From: Akkermansiaceae bacterium
Lineage (GTDB): Bacteria > Verrucomicrobiota > Verrucomicrobiia > Verrucomicrobiales > Akkermansiaceae
Direction: 5' to 3'
NCBI GenBank assembly: GCA_029252325.1
Contig: JAQXBQ010000044.1
Coordinates: forward strand, 1 to 32,054
Length of the DNA stretch: 32,054 bases
Shown here: one piece after another, positions 1 through 14,892 of the stretch
Position numbering within the stretch: position 1 is the first letter of the stretch
How the letters are laid out: each line of letters opens with the position of its first letter
Notes under the pieces: generated by a model
What the model was told of the DNA's origin: nothing
Seen by the model: only the letters and a program-made list of their open reading frames with translations
Databases searched by the model: none
Translations under genes and position numbers: made by a program

Positions 1-1
1 C

Positions 2-3000
2 CGTATTATTCCAGACCGTGGTTCATGGTTGGAAACACAATTTGACACCAATGACTTGCTTTATGTCTACCTAGATAGACGTCGCCGCCGTCGTAAGTTC
101 CTCGCGACTACTTTCCTGCGTGCTATGGGATGGCCTACGGATCGTGACCTCTGCGAGCACTTCTACAACATTGAGAAGCTTGACCTTAAGAAGATCCTTA
201 AAGCGAATGACGAAGAAGAACTCGCTCAGAAGGTAACCTTCGAGGACATCCTTGATGATGAGGTCGTCATCGTTAAGGCCTACGAGCCAATGACGATTGG
301 TAATGTAAACCAACTCATTGAGCTTGGATACAAAACAGTCGACGTCATTGACGCCCGCGAAGATGAAATTCTTCTCAAATCTCTCAAGAAAGACCCTGCG
401 CATGACGAGGAGTCCGCACTTAAGGACATCTACCGTAAGCTTCGCCCGGGTGACCCACCAACTGTAACCAACGCAAAAGCTCTTCTTGAGCGTCTCTTCT
501 TTGATGAGAAGCGTTATGATTTGACCCGTGTAGGACGCTACAAAATCAACCAAAAGCTCAAGCTTGATGTTGACCCCAAGGCTCGCATCATGGTCCCTGA
601 AGACTTTTTGGGTGCTGTCAAATACCTCCTTCGCTTGAAGAAGGGTGAAGGTATGCTTGATGATATCGATCACCTTGGCTCGCGTCGTGTTCGCGCAGTT
701 GGTGAACTACTCGGTAACCAGTGTCGTGTGGGATTAGCCCGCACAGAACGTCTTGTTAAAGAGCGCATGACTCTCTTTGATGTTAACTTAGAGGGGATGA
801 CTCCTCAAAAGCTGATCAACCCTAAGGCACTCAGTGCTGTCATTCGTGACTTCTTTGGTCGTTCTCAGCTATCACAGTTCATGGACCAGACCAACCCGCT
901 GGCTGAGTTGACGCACAAGCGTCGTCTTTCAGCTCTAGGACCTGGTGGACTTAACCGTGACCGTGCAGGCTTCGAAGTGCGTGACGTTCACACTTCTCAC
1001 TATGGACGTATTTGTCCGATTGAGACTCCTGAGGGTCCCAACATCGGATTGATCAACTCGCTCTGCACCTATGCTCGCATTAATGAGTTTGGATTTATCG
1101 AGACGCCATACCGCTTGGTCAAGAATGGTAAAGTTAGCAACCAGATCGAATATGTGACCGCCGATCAAGAGGAAGAATTCCTCATTGCTCAGGCTAGTAA
1201 CCCTATTGATAAAAAAGGTAACTTCCTAACCGAGAAAATCACGGCTCGTGAGAGTGGTGAGTTTATCGAGGTTGATCCTAAGACGGTTCAATACATGGAC
1301 GTTTCTCCCAAGCAGCTTGTATCTGTTGCGGCCGGTATTATTCCTTTCCTTGAGCACGATGACGCCAACCGTGCCCTGATGGGTGCAAACATGCAACGTC
1401 AGGGTGTTCCTTTGCTTATTTCTGATGCTCCACTTGTGGGAACTGGACTTGAAGCCAAGGCGGCTGAAGACTCACGTGCCGTTATTGTTGCCGAAGCTGA
1501 TGGTGTGATTGCTGCTGCTACTGCTGAAGTGATCATCACTACCAAGGATGGTAAGCTTCCCGTTTCAGACGAGAAGTTCCTCAGTGAGATGACTGCGGTG
1601 AAGAGTAATCCTGCTAAAGGTATCTTTGCTTATCCATTGCGTAAATTTATGCGCTCCAATGCAGGAACCTGCCTCAACCAAAAGCCGATCTGCAAACGCG
1701 GAGACAAGGTGAAGGTTGGCGATGTGCTTGCAGATGGCCCGAACACAGAAGGTGGTGAGCTTGCTCTCGGTCGTAACATCCTAGTAGCGTTCATGCCCTG
1801 GAATGGATACAACTTTGAGGATGCTATCGTAATCTCTGAAAAGGTTGTCAAAGAGGACATTTACACCTCCATTCATATTTCTGAATTTGAGTGCGCTGCA
1901 CGTGACACCAAGCTCGGACCAGAAGAAATCACACGTGATATTCCTAACGTTGGAGACGAGGCCCTCAAAAACCTCGACCATGATGGTATTATTCGCGTCG
2001 GAGCAGAAGTGAAGCCTGGAGACATTCTAGTCGGTAAAATCACGCCGAAGAGCGAAACAGAGTTGGCGCCTGAAGAGCGCTTGCTACGTGCTATCTTTGG
2101 TGAGAAAGCTGCTGATGTTAAGGATACATCACTACGTGTCCCATCTGGTTGCACCGGTATCGTTCAGGATATCAGGGTTGTTACTCACGGCCTCGCTCGT
2201 AAGCGCGAGAATGAGTTGGATCCAGTCAAACTCAAGAAGCAGGTCAAGAAGATCAACGATGATTACAAGAAGAAGAAAGATCAGCTCACTGAGCAGCTGA
2301 CCGAGAAACTCTCTGACATTCTTCTCGGTGAGAAAATTCCTCTTGATGTTGTAAATGCTCAAACGGGTGAGATTATCATTCCTGCTAACCGCAAGATTAC
2401 TAAGACGCTGCTTCGCAAGCTGGCTTCTATCTACGACCATATCGAAATCGATCCCTCACCGATTCGCAACAAGATCCTCGAGATCATTGCCACATTTGAA
2501 AGCCGTTTCGGTGAGCTTGACACAGATCGTGAGCGTCGTCTTGACCAGCTCGAAAGCGGTGAAGAAATTGATCCAGGTGCCATTAAAGAGGTTAAAGTCT
2601 TTGTCGCAGCTAAGCGTAAGCTCAGCGTTGGTGACAAGATGGCTGGACGCCACGGTAACAAAGGAGTTGTTGCAACGATCGTGCCTGAAGAAGACATGCC
2701 TTACCTCAGTGATGGAACTCCAGTGGAGATCTGCCTGAACCCACTCGGTGTGCCATCTCGAATGAACGTTGGACAGGTTCTTGAAACTCACCTTGGAGTT
2801 GCTGCAAAAGCCCTAGGGTTCACCGTAGCTACTCCGATTTTCGACGGCATTCCTGAGTCTGAAATTTGGAAGTTCATGAGCGAGGCAAAGAAGGTCGACG
2901 GCGTCAAATACGTCGGTGACAATGGTGAGGTTCGCGAACGTAAGAAGGACGAAGCTGAAACCGCTGGTTACACCTGGATTGGTGACGGTAAGGATGGCAC

Positions 3001-3466
3001 CATCGGTGGTAAATCGACCCTCTATGATGGGCGCACCGGCGAAGCCTTCCACAACCCAGTCGTGGTCGGCATGATTTACATGCTGAAGTTGGGACACCTC
3101 GTCGCCGACAAGATTCACGCTCGTGCCGTTGGTCCATACAGTCTCGTCACCCAGCAGCCGCTTGGTGGTAAGGCACAATATGGTGGTCAGCGATTCGGTG
3201 AGATGGAGGTTTGGGCACTTGAAGCTTACGGTGCCGCATACACTCTTCAAGAAATTCTTACTGTGAAGTCTGATGATGTTCAGGGTCGCACAAGGATCTA
3301 CGAAGCCATTGTCAAAGGGGATAACAACCTCGAGGCAGGCACACCAGAGTCCTTTAACGTTCTGATGAAAGAAATGCAGTCTCTATGCTTGGATGTCAGA
3401 CCGGGAAGCGGTGGACAACCCAAAAAGGGTGGTGCGGAATTCTCACTCGATGACCTCACACTCTAA
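2..3466 (+). CDS. rpoB: DNA-directed RNA polymerase subunit beta (5' end outside window)
   Basis: Frame is open from the window edge ([11 protein letters not shown]...). Contains RpoB motifs such as [46 protein letters not shown] and [14 protein letters not shown]. Ends with TAA at 3466. Confidence 0.98.
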   Translation, partial: RIIPDRGSWLETQFDTNDLLYVYLDRRRRRRKFLATTFLRAMGWPTDRDLCEHFYNIEKLDLKKILKANDEEELAQKVTFEDILDDEVVIVKAYEPMTIGNVNQLIELGYKTVDVIDAREDEILLKSLKKDPAHDEESALKDIYRKLRPGDPPTVTNAKALLERLFFDEKRYDLTRVGRYKINQKLKLDVDPKARIMVPEDFLGAVKYLLRLKKGEGMLDDIDHLGSRRVRAVGELLGNQCRVGLARTERLVKERMTLFDVNLEGMTPQKLINPKALSAVIRDFFGRSQLSQFMDQTNPLAELTHKRRLSALGPGGLNRDRAGFEVRDVHTSHYGRICPIETPEGPNIGLINSLCTYARINEFGFIETPYRLVKNGKVSNQIEYVTADQEEEFLIAQASNPIDKKGNFLTEKITARESGEFIEVDPKTVQYMDVSPKQLVSVAAGIIPFLEHDDANRALMGANMQRQGVPLLISDAPLVGTGLEAKAAEDSRAVIVAEADGVIAAATAEVIITTKDGKLPVSDEKFLSEMTAVKSNPAKGIFAYPLRKFMRSNAGTCLNQKPICKRGDKVKVGDVLADGPNTEGGELALGRNILVAFMPWNGYNFEDAIVISEKVVKEDIYTSIHISEFECAARDTKLGPEEITRDIPNVGDEALKNLDHDGIIRVGAEVKPGDILVGKITPKSETELAPEERLLRAIFGEKAADVKDTSLRVPSGCTGIVQDIRVVTHGLARKRENELDPVKLKKQVKKINDDYKKKKDQLTEQLTEKLSDILLGEKIPLDVVNAQTGEIIIPANRKITKTLLRKLASIYDHIEIDPSPIRNKILEIIATFESRFGELDTDRERRLDQLESGEEIDPGAIKEVKVFVAAKRKLSVGDKMAGRHGNKGVVATIVPEEDMPYLSDGTPVEICLNPLGVPSRMNVGQVLETHLGVAAKALGFTVATPIFDGIPESEIWKFMSEAKKVDGVKYVGDNGEVRERKKDEAETAGYTWIGDGKDGTIGGKSTLYDGRTGEAFHNPVVVGMIYMLKLGHLVADKIHARAVGPYSLVTQQPLGGKAQYGGQRFGEMEVWALEAYGAAYTLQEILTVKSDDVQGRTRIYEAIVKGDNNLEAGTPESFNVLMKEMQSLCLDVRPGSGGQPKKGGAEFSLDDLTL

Positions 3467-3522
3467 CCGCAGATAAAACAACACAACCTAACTATTAAAC
3501 TTAATACTTACTATTTACCATT

Positions 3523-7743
<4,221 letters not shown>

Positions 7744-7774
7744 AGCTGATAATTTCGACACATAGAAAAATCAC

Positions 7775-7809
7775 AAGCCCGGTTCACATTATGTGATGCC
7801 GGGCTTTTT
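7775..7809 (+). terminator. Rho-independent terminator after rpoC
   Basis: AAGCCCGG-t-TCACAT-t-ATGTGA-tg-CCGGGCTT hairpin followed by a T run. Confidence 0.85.
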
Positions 7810-7863
7810 CGTGTCCTGCTGTCAATGCTTTAACAGTGACGCGATATTCTGCCGCCGGACTAG

Positions 7864-8424
7864 TTAATTCCAGTCTACCTCAACTTCGGCTACGTTGCCA
7901 TTACGGTCCTTGTATTTCAAATGACCATTCTTAAGGGCATATTCATACACTTCCTTTGTAACCTTCACATCATAGCAGCAATACTCCGCGATTTTCATCA
8001 TGGGCTCAGGGTTACGTGTTTTCTTGTATTCTTGCCACCAGCGGAGGGCATCGAGACCGTCGGCAGATTTCCCCATGCCTAGTGTGGCGGACGCGATTGA
8101 GTCTAGCTTGAGACGATGGCCAAGTATTTTTTCAACTTCGAGGAGCATATCAAGATTGAGAGTCTGATTAGGAAGATCGAGGATGGTATATCCCTGAAGC
8201 ACTGGGTAATCGAAATAAATATGATTGTAACCGACCACAAGATCAGCCTTCACAAGCATATCTACCAGCGCATCTGTCTGATCTTCTCCAAAGATGTGAT
8301 ACTGGCCCGTGCGTGTGGAGTATGCGACGCCCACAGAGATGCCCATCTTGTCTTTGTTTTTTGCTCCTCCTACGTCGCCAAAGCTGCGCTGAGTTTCGAG
8401 GTCAAAGTAGACGATGTCTTTCAT
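7864..8424 (-). CDS. Ribonuclease H-like / DEDD-type 3'-5' exonuclease domain protein
   Basis: Starts MKDIVYFDLETQ (DxE), with VGYNHIYFDYPVL and YCCYDVKVT (final D), consistent with DEDD exonuclease motifs. Confidence 0.7.
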   Translation of the reverse strand: MKDIVYFDLETQRSFGDVGGAKNKDKMGISVGVAYSTRTGQYHIFGEDQTDALVDMLVKADLVVGYNHIYFDYPVLQGYTILDLPNQTLNLDMLLEVEKILGHRLKLDSIASATLGMGKSADGLDALRWWQEYKKTRNPEPMMKIAEYCCYDVKVTKEVYEYALKNGHLKYKDRNGNVAEVEVDWN

Positions 8425-8508
8425 TGGAATGGAGGTTCAAGAATCTGGAACGAAGAATCAAGACCCAAGTGTGAAAGTAGTATTTATTCAGCCATTCTGC
8501 GGACAAGA

Positions 8509-10194
8509 CTACATATTACGCAGAGATTTCGCGGCATCGCTGCGGGAAGCAACAATAGCCGGAACGAGTGTGGCGATCACACACATAACAAAGGCAAAGC
8601 CAAATACTCCGATGAATTCCTTCGCTTGGATATCTGCTGGTAGGCCGTCAAAGCCGTTGAACTCGGAGGGGAAGGGGTCAAAGCCCCAAGTGGCAAAAAG
8701 GTCGAGGATGACTTGTCTGTTATCAATTACCAGATAGCCAAGACCTAAGCCAAGAATACTGCCAAAAAGACCAATAATAATACCTTGATAGAGGAATACG
8801 CGTATGAGCTGTGCAGGTGTAGCTCCAAGGGCTTTCATTACACCGATCTCACGTTTCTTTTGTATCGTGACGGTAAACATAACCGCCATGATGGAGAAGG
8901 CTGAGACCATCATGATAAAGGACAAAGAAAAGGTTAACAACTGACGTTGGGTTTTGATGAGGCCAAATTGTTGCTGATGATTCTGCATCCAGGTCCGCGC
9001 TACCCAGGCGTCGCCATCGGGAAGTCTGGGGCCGACAACCTCGCTGAGAATCTCAGCCGCCAAGTAAGGATCATCGAGGCGAAGTGCGATACCTCGTATG
9101 CCGGCACCAAGTCCCGTCAGGTCTTGGCCAACGGGGAGGGGGACAAATACATCAGGACTGGCGGCGTGACGTGTTGCTTGGTAGATGCCTATAACCGTGA
9201 GGTCCTTTGGAAGAACCACCGTTTTCATATGTTTGATATCTTCGATATCGGCTTTGTCGGTGTTGATCTGCCTAATTCCAGCCAGCAGCTCAAGTGCATG
9301 TGCCTTATGACCTGTTTCGAAAATATAATTACCGCTGTCATCCGGCTTGGCTGTGCTGCGCTCGCCCTGCTCCAAGTGAATGAGAATGGCGTCAATGGCG
9401 CTTCTTTCTGCATTGCGGATATTACCATCCATGAGTGGTTGCAGCCGGTTGTAATAGAGCTGCTGAAGATCTTTGATGGCGATGGTTTCTTGTTTGCCGT
9501 CTAGGGTATAGATAGTTTGTAAATCAGTTCGAATTTGGTCGAGCTCTGAAGTGATTGTCTGATGCAGGGGAGCTTGGCCTATTCGCTCGAGGATTGGCTG
9601 CACCTGCTTGAGGTTGCGATTGGTGTGAATCTGAATGGTATCGCCAACCATGATGCCAAAGCGTTCGGATGTGATTGATGATATTACAGCGGTCTCTCCC
9701 ATGCCCATGTCGGCATTTCCGTTACCTGATGCGATGAGATCTTGCAGTGATTTGAGTTGAGCCTCGTTGGTGGTATCAATCGCTTGCATGGCTGCAGGAG
9801 CAACAGCTCCAGCGCGGTCGAGTAGCACCCAGTCGTTGACGAGAGCGTAGGCGCTTTCAATGCCTTCCAGAGTAGACATCGATTTTTCCAATGCGCGCCA
9901 TTCCTGCTCAGCATTATAGTCGGGAAATTCCTCGGTGTCGGGCCATGGGGCGATGCGCTCTATATTAATGTGTGGCGTGTAGCTGAGCACGCGATCTTTG
10001 ACGAGTTGCTCGAACCCGCCAAATACAGAAAGAACGACGATGAGCACCATCACGCCGATGGCTACACCAGCGAGCGAGATCAAGGTGATGACCGAGACGT
10101 GCGTGCGCAGCGGATTGAGATAGCGCAGGGCAAGAAGAAGGCTGAAATTTTTCCGGACGATGACTTGCTGAGGTGGTTGGTTACTGCATGGCAA
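8509..10194 (-). CDS. FtsX-like ABC transporter permease, LolC/LolE type
   Basis: N-terminal LLALRYLNPLRTHVSVITLISLAGVAIGVMVLIVVLSVFGGFE and C-terminal KKREIGVMKALGATPAQLIRVFLYQGIIIGLFGSILGLGLGY are LolC/E hallmarks; large extracytoplasmic domain between. Confidence 0.85.
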   Translation of the reverse strand: MPCSNQPPQQVIVRKNFSLLLALRYLNPLRTHVSVITLISLAGVAIGVMVLIVVLSVFGGFEQLVKDRVLSYTPHINIERIAPWPDTEEFPDYNAEQEWRALEKSMSTLEGIESAYALVNDWVLLDRAGAVAPAAMQAIDTTNEAQLKSLQDLIASGNGNADMGMGETAVISSITSERFGIMVGDTIQIHTNRNLKQVQPILERIGQAPLHQTITSELDQIRTDLQTIYTLDGKQETIAIKDLQQLYYNRLQPLMDGNIRNAERSAIDAILIHLEQGERSTAKPDDSGNYIFETGHKAHALELLAGIRQINTDKADIEDIKHMKTVVLPKDLTVIGIYQATRHAASPDVFVPLPVGQDLTGLGAGIRGIALRLDDPYLAAEILSEVVGPRLPDGDAWVARTWMQNHQQQFGLIKTQRQLLTFSLSFIMMVSAFSIMAVMFTVTIQKKREIGVMKALGATPAQLIRVFLYQGIIIGLFGSILGLGLGYLVIDNRQVILDLFATWGFDPFPSEFNGFDGLPADIQAKEFIGVFGFAFVMCVIATLVPAIVASRSDAAKSLRNM

Positions 10195-10244
10195 ATTGAT
10201 ACCTTAGAGCCAGATTGTCCATCGAATTGTCATCACGGCAGGCT

Positions 10245-12572
10245 TCATAGTTTGAGGGTGATTGTTTGAGCGCTCGGAAGAGTCGGGGTTAGTATGAGTT
10301 TCTGATCTTGGATCGTTAGCGTTACCGCACCAGATTGTTGCTGGTCGACGGTCATGATGTTGAGGGACTCTGTCAGCTCAAACCAGCTTTTGGGTATTTG
10401 CTCGTTTTCTGGGAACTCTGCATGTGTTGAGATGATAAGCTGAGGAGAGACTGCTTGATAAAAAGCTTCTCGACCGGTGAAATCAGTTCTGTTTCTACCG
10501 CTGATAATGACGTCTGCTTCTAGATTGATACCCGATGCTAGTAATCTGGTTTCGGTGATGAAGCCGGCATCCCCTGTAAACATGATTTTCCAATCGTGCC
10601 AACGAAGTAGAATAACCAAGCCGCTATCATCAGCGCGTCCCTTGCCGTGGAGCTCTGCAGGTGCATGCAAAATCTCAAGTGATACTCCAGGCTCGATAGC
10701 AAATTTCTGACCTGTATGAGGTGTGATGAGATGGCAATTAGCATGCCTCGATTTTTCAATGAAATGCCGATAGCTTTTGCTCAGAGAGTCAATACGAGGA
10801 ATCAGAGCTTGCTTTGGGGAAAAATGATCCAGGCAGGCACTCATTCCGCCGCTATGTTTAGAATCAGCGTGACTGATGATAAGCGAGTCAGGATTGATCT
10901 TGAGAACCTCGAGGGCTGGCAGCACATGACGACGAAAGGTGTCGTCGCGACCACTGTCCAATAAGATGCCAGCTCCAGCATCAATGAGGTGGGCAGCGCC
11001 TCCGTTAGGAATATCAAAAACAATAATCTGACCTTTTCGAGGGCGCTGCGGTTTTTGGTGCCAGTGGCTACCGGGAATGCGCGCGAAGGTAGCGGCAGTA
11101 TGGTAGGTCGATTTTGCTATCCATGAGTTGAGCTGATTGAGAGTTTCGCCTGCTGGTAGCCAGAGAGCTCCCGCTGAAATAGAAAGCATAGCTAAGGCGA
11201 GGATCACAAAAACCATCAGCATGAGTGGAATACCGGCGATGACAGCAATAGGGGTGAGGATTCCAAAGTGAATCCATATCAGTGGGGCAGAGCCCACCCA
11301 CGCGGCCATTGATACTGCTAGTGAGTTACGTAGCCATTTTTTCCACCCAAGAACGCGCTCTTGCCATGGTGATAGCAGAAGTCGGGGCATAAAAGGGTCG
11401 ATTTCAGCCATGGGCTTTAGCACACGAATCCAGAATGTGGTGGCGAGTGCAAGTGCTAGCAGAACTCCATATGATAGTTGAAAGCCAGGGGTGAAGAGTT
11501 GATGGCCATCCCAGAGTAAGACGATCATTGCACTAGCCGCTAAGCTGTTTATCAAGGTAGGCTTTCGCCTGAGGAGGAAGCCAGTGAGGAAAACGGTTGC
11601 CATAATGACAGCGCGTACTGAGGGGGGGCGTAGACCTGTAGTGGCAGCGTAGGCAGTCATGGCGATGATGATGCCACTGATAAGTAACCATCGAGGGGCT
11701 CTCATAAACCACAGTAGACAGGCAAAGATCGTGCCCACCATGCCCACATGAAGGCCACTTACTGCAAAGACATGCAGTGTACCGCTATTTCGAAAGTCCT
11801 CAATCATTGTCGATGTGCGTTCAGGGCGCTCGCCCAGAACAACAGCTCGTATCAGCTGAGCAGATTGACCATTAGCATCCAGACCAGAGGTGATGCTTTT
11901 GCGAACAGACTGCCGCCAGTCGGCCATGAAGCGGAGAGGTCGGTGCAGCACGCTGACGTGTGAAATGACGACAGGGTATTGAGTGGTAATACTGAGATTC
12001 ACCCCCTGACGGTAAAGCCATGCTTGTTGGTTGAATGCATAGGGGTTACGAGCCGGTTGAATGGGTTCGACAATACCAGATGTTTTGATGGCATCGCCAT
12101 ATTTTAGTTTTTGTCGATGGAAGAAGGGTTTTTTCAGCAGTATTTTCAGGCCCGATGTTTCGGGTAGGCTGTTGGTCTCAACTTTGGTTTCTAATACATG
12201 GGCATCCACAAGATAGGGGCCGTTTCCCTTGGAGCCTGTCGAAATGACGACCCCCTCTAAAGTGCATGTGGGGGGAGCTTGTTCGGAGTTTGCGAAATAT
12301 TCCCAAGCACCTAGTTTGGCTATCTTAGGTCCATGGATTCCAAGGGCTAGCAGTAGGGATACGATAAACAAGAGTAGCTCTCTACTGCGAAAAATAAGAA
12401 CGCAGGCGATACTTACGATGCTAGTAATACTAGTAATGCTGGCCAGGTTCGTGGTGATTCCGTTTAGGGCTGCGAAATATTCCGCAACAAGAATGCCTGA
12501 TATAACTCCCGATAATAGTGGCCAGAGAGGAAATGATAAAAGCCACCTCTGAATTATGTTAGAATCGCGCAC
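10245..12572 (-). CDS. comEC: ComEC/Rec2-family DNA uptake channel with C-terminal metallo-beta-lactamase-like domain
   Basis: Competence core (LIRAVVLGERPERTSTMIEDFRNSGTLHVFAVSGLHVGMVG; TGLRPPSVRAVIMATVFLTG) plus MBL-like C-terminus (LIISHADSKHSGG, IMFTGDAG). GTG start. Confidence 0.88.
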   Translation of the reverse strand: MRDSNIIQRWLLSFPLWPLLSGVISGILVAEYFAALNGITTNLASITSITSIVSIACVLIFRSRELLLFIVSLLLALGIHGPKIAKLGAWEYFANSEQAPPTCTLEGVVISTGSKGNGPYLVDAHVLETKVETNSLPETSGLKILLKKPFFHRQKLKYGDAIKTSGIVEPIQPARNPYAFNQQAWLYRQGVNLSITTQYPVVISHVSVLHRPLRFMADWRQSVRKSITSGLDANGQSAQLIRAVVLGERPERTSTMIEDFRNSGTLHVFAVSGLHVGMVGTIFACLLWFMRAPRWLLISGIIIAMTAYAATTGLRPPSVRAVIMATVFLTGFLLRRKPTLINSLAASAMIVLLWDGHQLFTPGFQLSYGVLLALALATTFWIRVLKPMAEIDPFMPRLLLSPWQERVLGWKKWLRNSLAVSMAAWVGSAPLIWIHFGILTPIAVIAGIPLMLMVFVILALAMLSISAGALWLPAGETLNQLNSWIAKSTYHTAATFARIPGSHWHQKPQRPRKGQIIVFDIPNGGAAHLIDAGAGILLDSGRDDTFRRHVLPALEVLKINPDSLIISHADSKHSGGMSACLDHFSPKQALIPRIDSLSKSYRHFIEKSRHANCHLITPHTGQKFAIEPGVSLEILHAPAELHGKGRADDSGLVILLRWHDWKIMFTGDAGFITETRLLASGINLEADVIISGRNRTDFTGREAFYQAVSPQLIISTHAEFPENEQIPKSWFELTESLNIMTVDQQQSGAVTLTIQDQKLILTPTLPSAQTITLKL

Positions 12573-12663
12573 AAAGCGATGTTAGTATAGTTAGATTGTG
12601 CGGCAAGAAGATCTTCCGGTAATCTAACGACAATTATGAATTGTCTGCGAACTCTATTTTTTG

Positions 12664-13293
12664 TTAGTTTGTGTGCGCGCCTTCCTGCATCTTAGCTATT
12701 TCATTGAGCCTGTGATGGGCAGTCGCTGAGTATTGTGAATCAGGAAATGTTTCAGCGATCTGTTCGAGGATTGTAACGCATGTATCCCTGTCATTGAGCT
12801 GATTGAGGTGGATTTCAGCGATGCGACCCATGAAAAATGCAGCATCGTCAGCAGGCCACTCTTGAGCTTCAAGTGCTGTTTTCAGAGTATTGATGGCGAC
12901 CTCTGGATCCTCGAGCTGATCATTTTGTATTTTAGCAATTTCAACCCAAGGAAGTCGATTGTCAGGATTTTCTTCTGCTATGGCTCGGTAGAGAGAGATC
13001 GCTTCCATGTATTCACCGCGAGCATAGGCAGCTTGTGCGATATGAATAGGGGCTCTGGCCATGGTCTCGTTGGAGGCAAGTACAGCATTGGTGGCCTTGT
13101 TCGTTAGTGCCGGTAAGATATACATGACGAAAATGAAACCGGCATACAGACCTGCAATTAAAAGTGCCGGAAGTTTTGCGACTTCTTTAGATGCGTCATC
13201 GGGGTCGTTACTCATCAATACTGATGTGACTAAATAGGCAATGACCAAGAAGGCGGCAACGTGGAAAATTTTACGAAACATATCTATACCCAA
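12664..13293 (-). CDS. Membrane-anchored TPR protein
   Basis: N-terminal hydrophobic segments followed by TPR-like helices (AAYARGEYMEAISLYRAIAEENPDNRLPWVEIAKIQ). Start may be M1 or M5. Confidence 0.6.
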   Translation of the reverse strand: MGIDMFRKIFHVAAFLVIAYLVTSVLMSNDPDDASKEVAKLPALLIAGLYAGFIFVMYILPALTNKATNAVLASNETMARAPIHIAQAAYARGEYMEAISLYRAIAEENPDNRLPWVEIAKIQNDQLEDPEVAINTLKTALEAQEWPADDAAFFMGRIAEIHLNQLNDRDTCVTILEQIAETFPDSQYSATAHHRLNEIAKMQEGAHTN

Positions 13294-13363
13294 CTTATAG
13301 CATTGGTGAAAGAAGTATGGAAAGCAGAAAAAGTAAGCTGAGTGTTACCTCACCATTAGGCAA

Positions 13364-13822
13364 TCACATGCGCCGTGCGTTGCGTCCTTCGTCGATGAGT
13401 TTCCAAAAGTGTTTGGAGTCCGCAAGCTGCTCATCCTCTGAAATTGGCATTTTTGATCTGAACAAAAAGTCAGAGAATGTGTTTTTGTGAAGTACACGGT
13501 GCACAATCACAGAGTCTTCAGCCACTTCAAAGTAGATACGGCAGTCATTTGCACGAAATCGGTAGAGTGTCTTACCCTCTCTTGTCATTTTGCCGAAACA
13601 TTCATGCTCTTTATCATCATCTAATTCAACGAGGTCTGACTCTGAAACCTTGAAGGCATCGAGTAGCTCTAGTTGATCCATGGTATCCATGCGTGATATC
13701 TCAGCAGCACTAATTTCATTGAAAACGATCTGTAACACGTGGGTAGACAAGCACTGGGCGAACAAATAATCAAGCAATCTCGAATTTCTTTGTCTTGCTC
13801 CATGCTTCATGGGTGCTTGCAA
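13364..13822 (-). CDS. RelE/ParE-fold-like small protein
   Basis: C-terminal half GKTLYRFRANDCRIYFEVAEDSVIVHRVLHKNTFSDFLF resembles the RelE-superfamily beta-sheet core. True start is probably internal (for example MDTMDQLELL), since only 14 bp separate it from the divergent gene. Confidence 0.5.
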   Translation of the reverse strand: MQAPMKHGARQRNSRLLDYLFAQCLSTHVLQIVFNEISAAEISRMDTMDQLELLDAFKVSESDLVELDDDKEHECFGKMTREGKTLYRFRANDCRIYFEVAEDSVIVHRVLHKNTFSDFLFRSKMPISEDEQLADSKHFWKLIDEGRNARRM

Positions 13823-13836
13823 TGATAGTTATTTAA

Positions 13837-14877
13837 ATGCAAACTTGGGGTGATTTGATGCTTAATTCCTTTTTCAAACGCGGGGTATCGGTGAAGATTC
13901 TTGTGACTCTTGCTTGGGGGCTGCTACTATCATCGTGTTCGACCGCCATTAGCTTTGCCCCCACTGTGAAAGGAACTCCTCAGCTCAAGAAAGACCATTT
14001 TATTAGTTATGACGATGAGCGGTTTGGTTATCGAAAGTGGTTACCTCAATCAGCAGAGTTTCGAGATCCTGATCTAGTCATTATCGGTGTGCACGGTATC
14101 TCTGGACATGCTGGTGACTATGAGAATTTGGCAAAATATTTGTTGGGCTGCCGGCATGATGTGGCTCTTTATGCCGCAGAAACGAGGGGGCAGGGTATGG
14201 ATTCTAAGCACAAAAGACGCGGTGATATTAGGCGAGTCGAACAATGGTATGATGATCTATTGACCTTCACCAAGTTGGTGCGCCAAGAGCATCCAAAGTC
14301 AAAAATTATTTGGTTTGGAGAGAGTATGGGCTCTTTGATTATTATGCATGCTTATCAACGTGCACAACATGAGCTTCGCCCTTATGCGATGGCTATTTCT
14401 TCGCCCATTATTGAAGTTGATTCCGAGTTGCCATGGTGGAAGCTCGCTGCAGCAAAATGTGCGGCGGTGTTTTTTCCGGGAGCTAAAATATCGCTTGAGT
14501 CACTCTCTGATGGTCGTCGGCCAGTGGTCACGAAGAAAGACCAGCATGAGCAACAGGCGGCAAAAAATGCGTGGTATATTCGACGCTATACGTTGCGCTT
14601 ACTGGTTAAACTCGGTGATATGGCTCAATCCATGGATGAGATGGCATCAGCTGTCTCATGTCCTGTGTTGGTAATGCATGGAGACAAGGATGTGTTCACT
14701 CAGCAAGACAAGGTAAACGATTTTTGTAATCACTTCGATCCCTTAATAAGCAAAACACGCCACGACTACACCGGTTCATACCACCTTTTGATGTATGATC
14801 ATCAGAAGGATAAGATTTTTGCCGATATATCTACATGGTTAAATCAGCATCTTGATGGTAACAATGGGGGTAAGTAG
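13837..14877 (+). CDS. Alpha/beta hydrolase (monoacylglycerol lipase/lysophospholipase-like), predicted lipoprotein
   Basis: Lipobox LLSSC; GVHGISGHAGDY, nucleophile elbow FGESMGS, VLVMHGDKDVFT. Start could be the internal ATG at 13858. Confidence 0.8.
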   Translation: MQTWGDLMLNSFFKRGVSVKILVTLAWGLLLSSCSTAISFAPTVKGTPQLKKDHFISYDDERFGYRKWLPQSAEFRDPDLVIIGVHGISGHAGDYENLAKYLLGCRHDVALYAAETRGQGMDSKHKRRGDIRRVEQWYDDLLTFTKLVRQEHPKSKIIWFGESMGSLIIMHAYQRAQHELRPYAMAISSPIIEVDSELPWWKLAAAKCAAVFFPGAKISLESLSDGRRPVVTKKDQHEQQAAKNAWYIRRYTLRLLVKLGDMAQSMDEMASAVSCPVLVMHGDKDVFTQQDKVNDFCNHFDPLISKTRHDYTGSYHLLMYDHQKDKIFADISTWLNQHLDGNNGGK

Positions 14878-14892
14878 TAATAACCCGGAATT

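Noticed and set aside
8116-9504. ORFs 8116..8643 + and 8947..9504 +
   Set aside because: Antisense to the exonuclease and LolC/E-type genes; sequences look non-protein-like.
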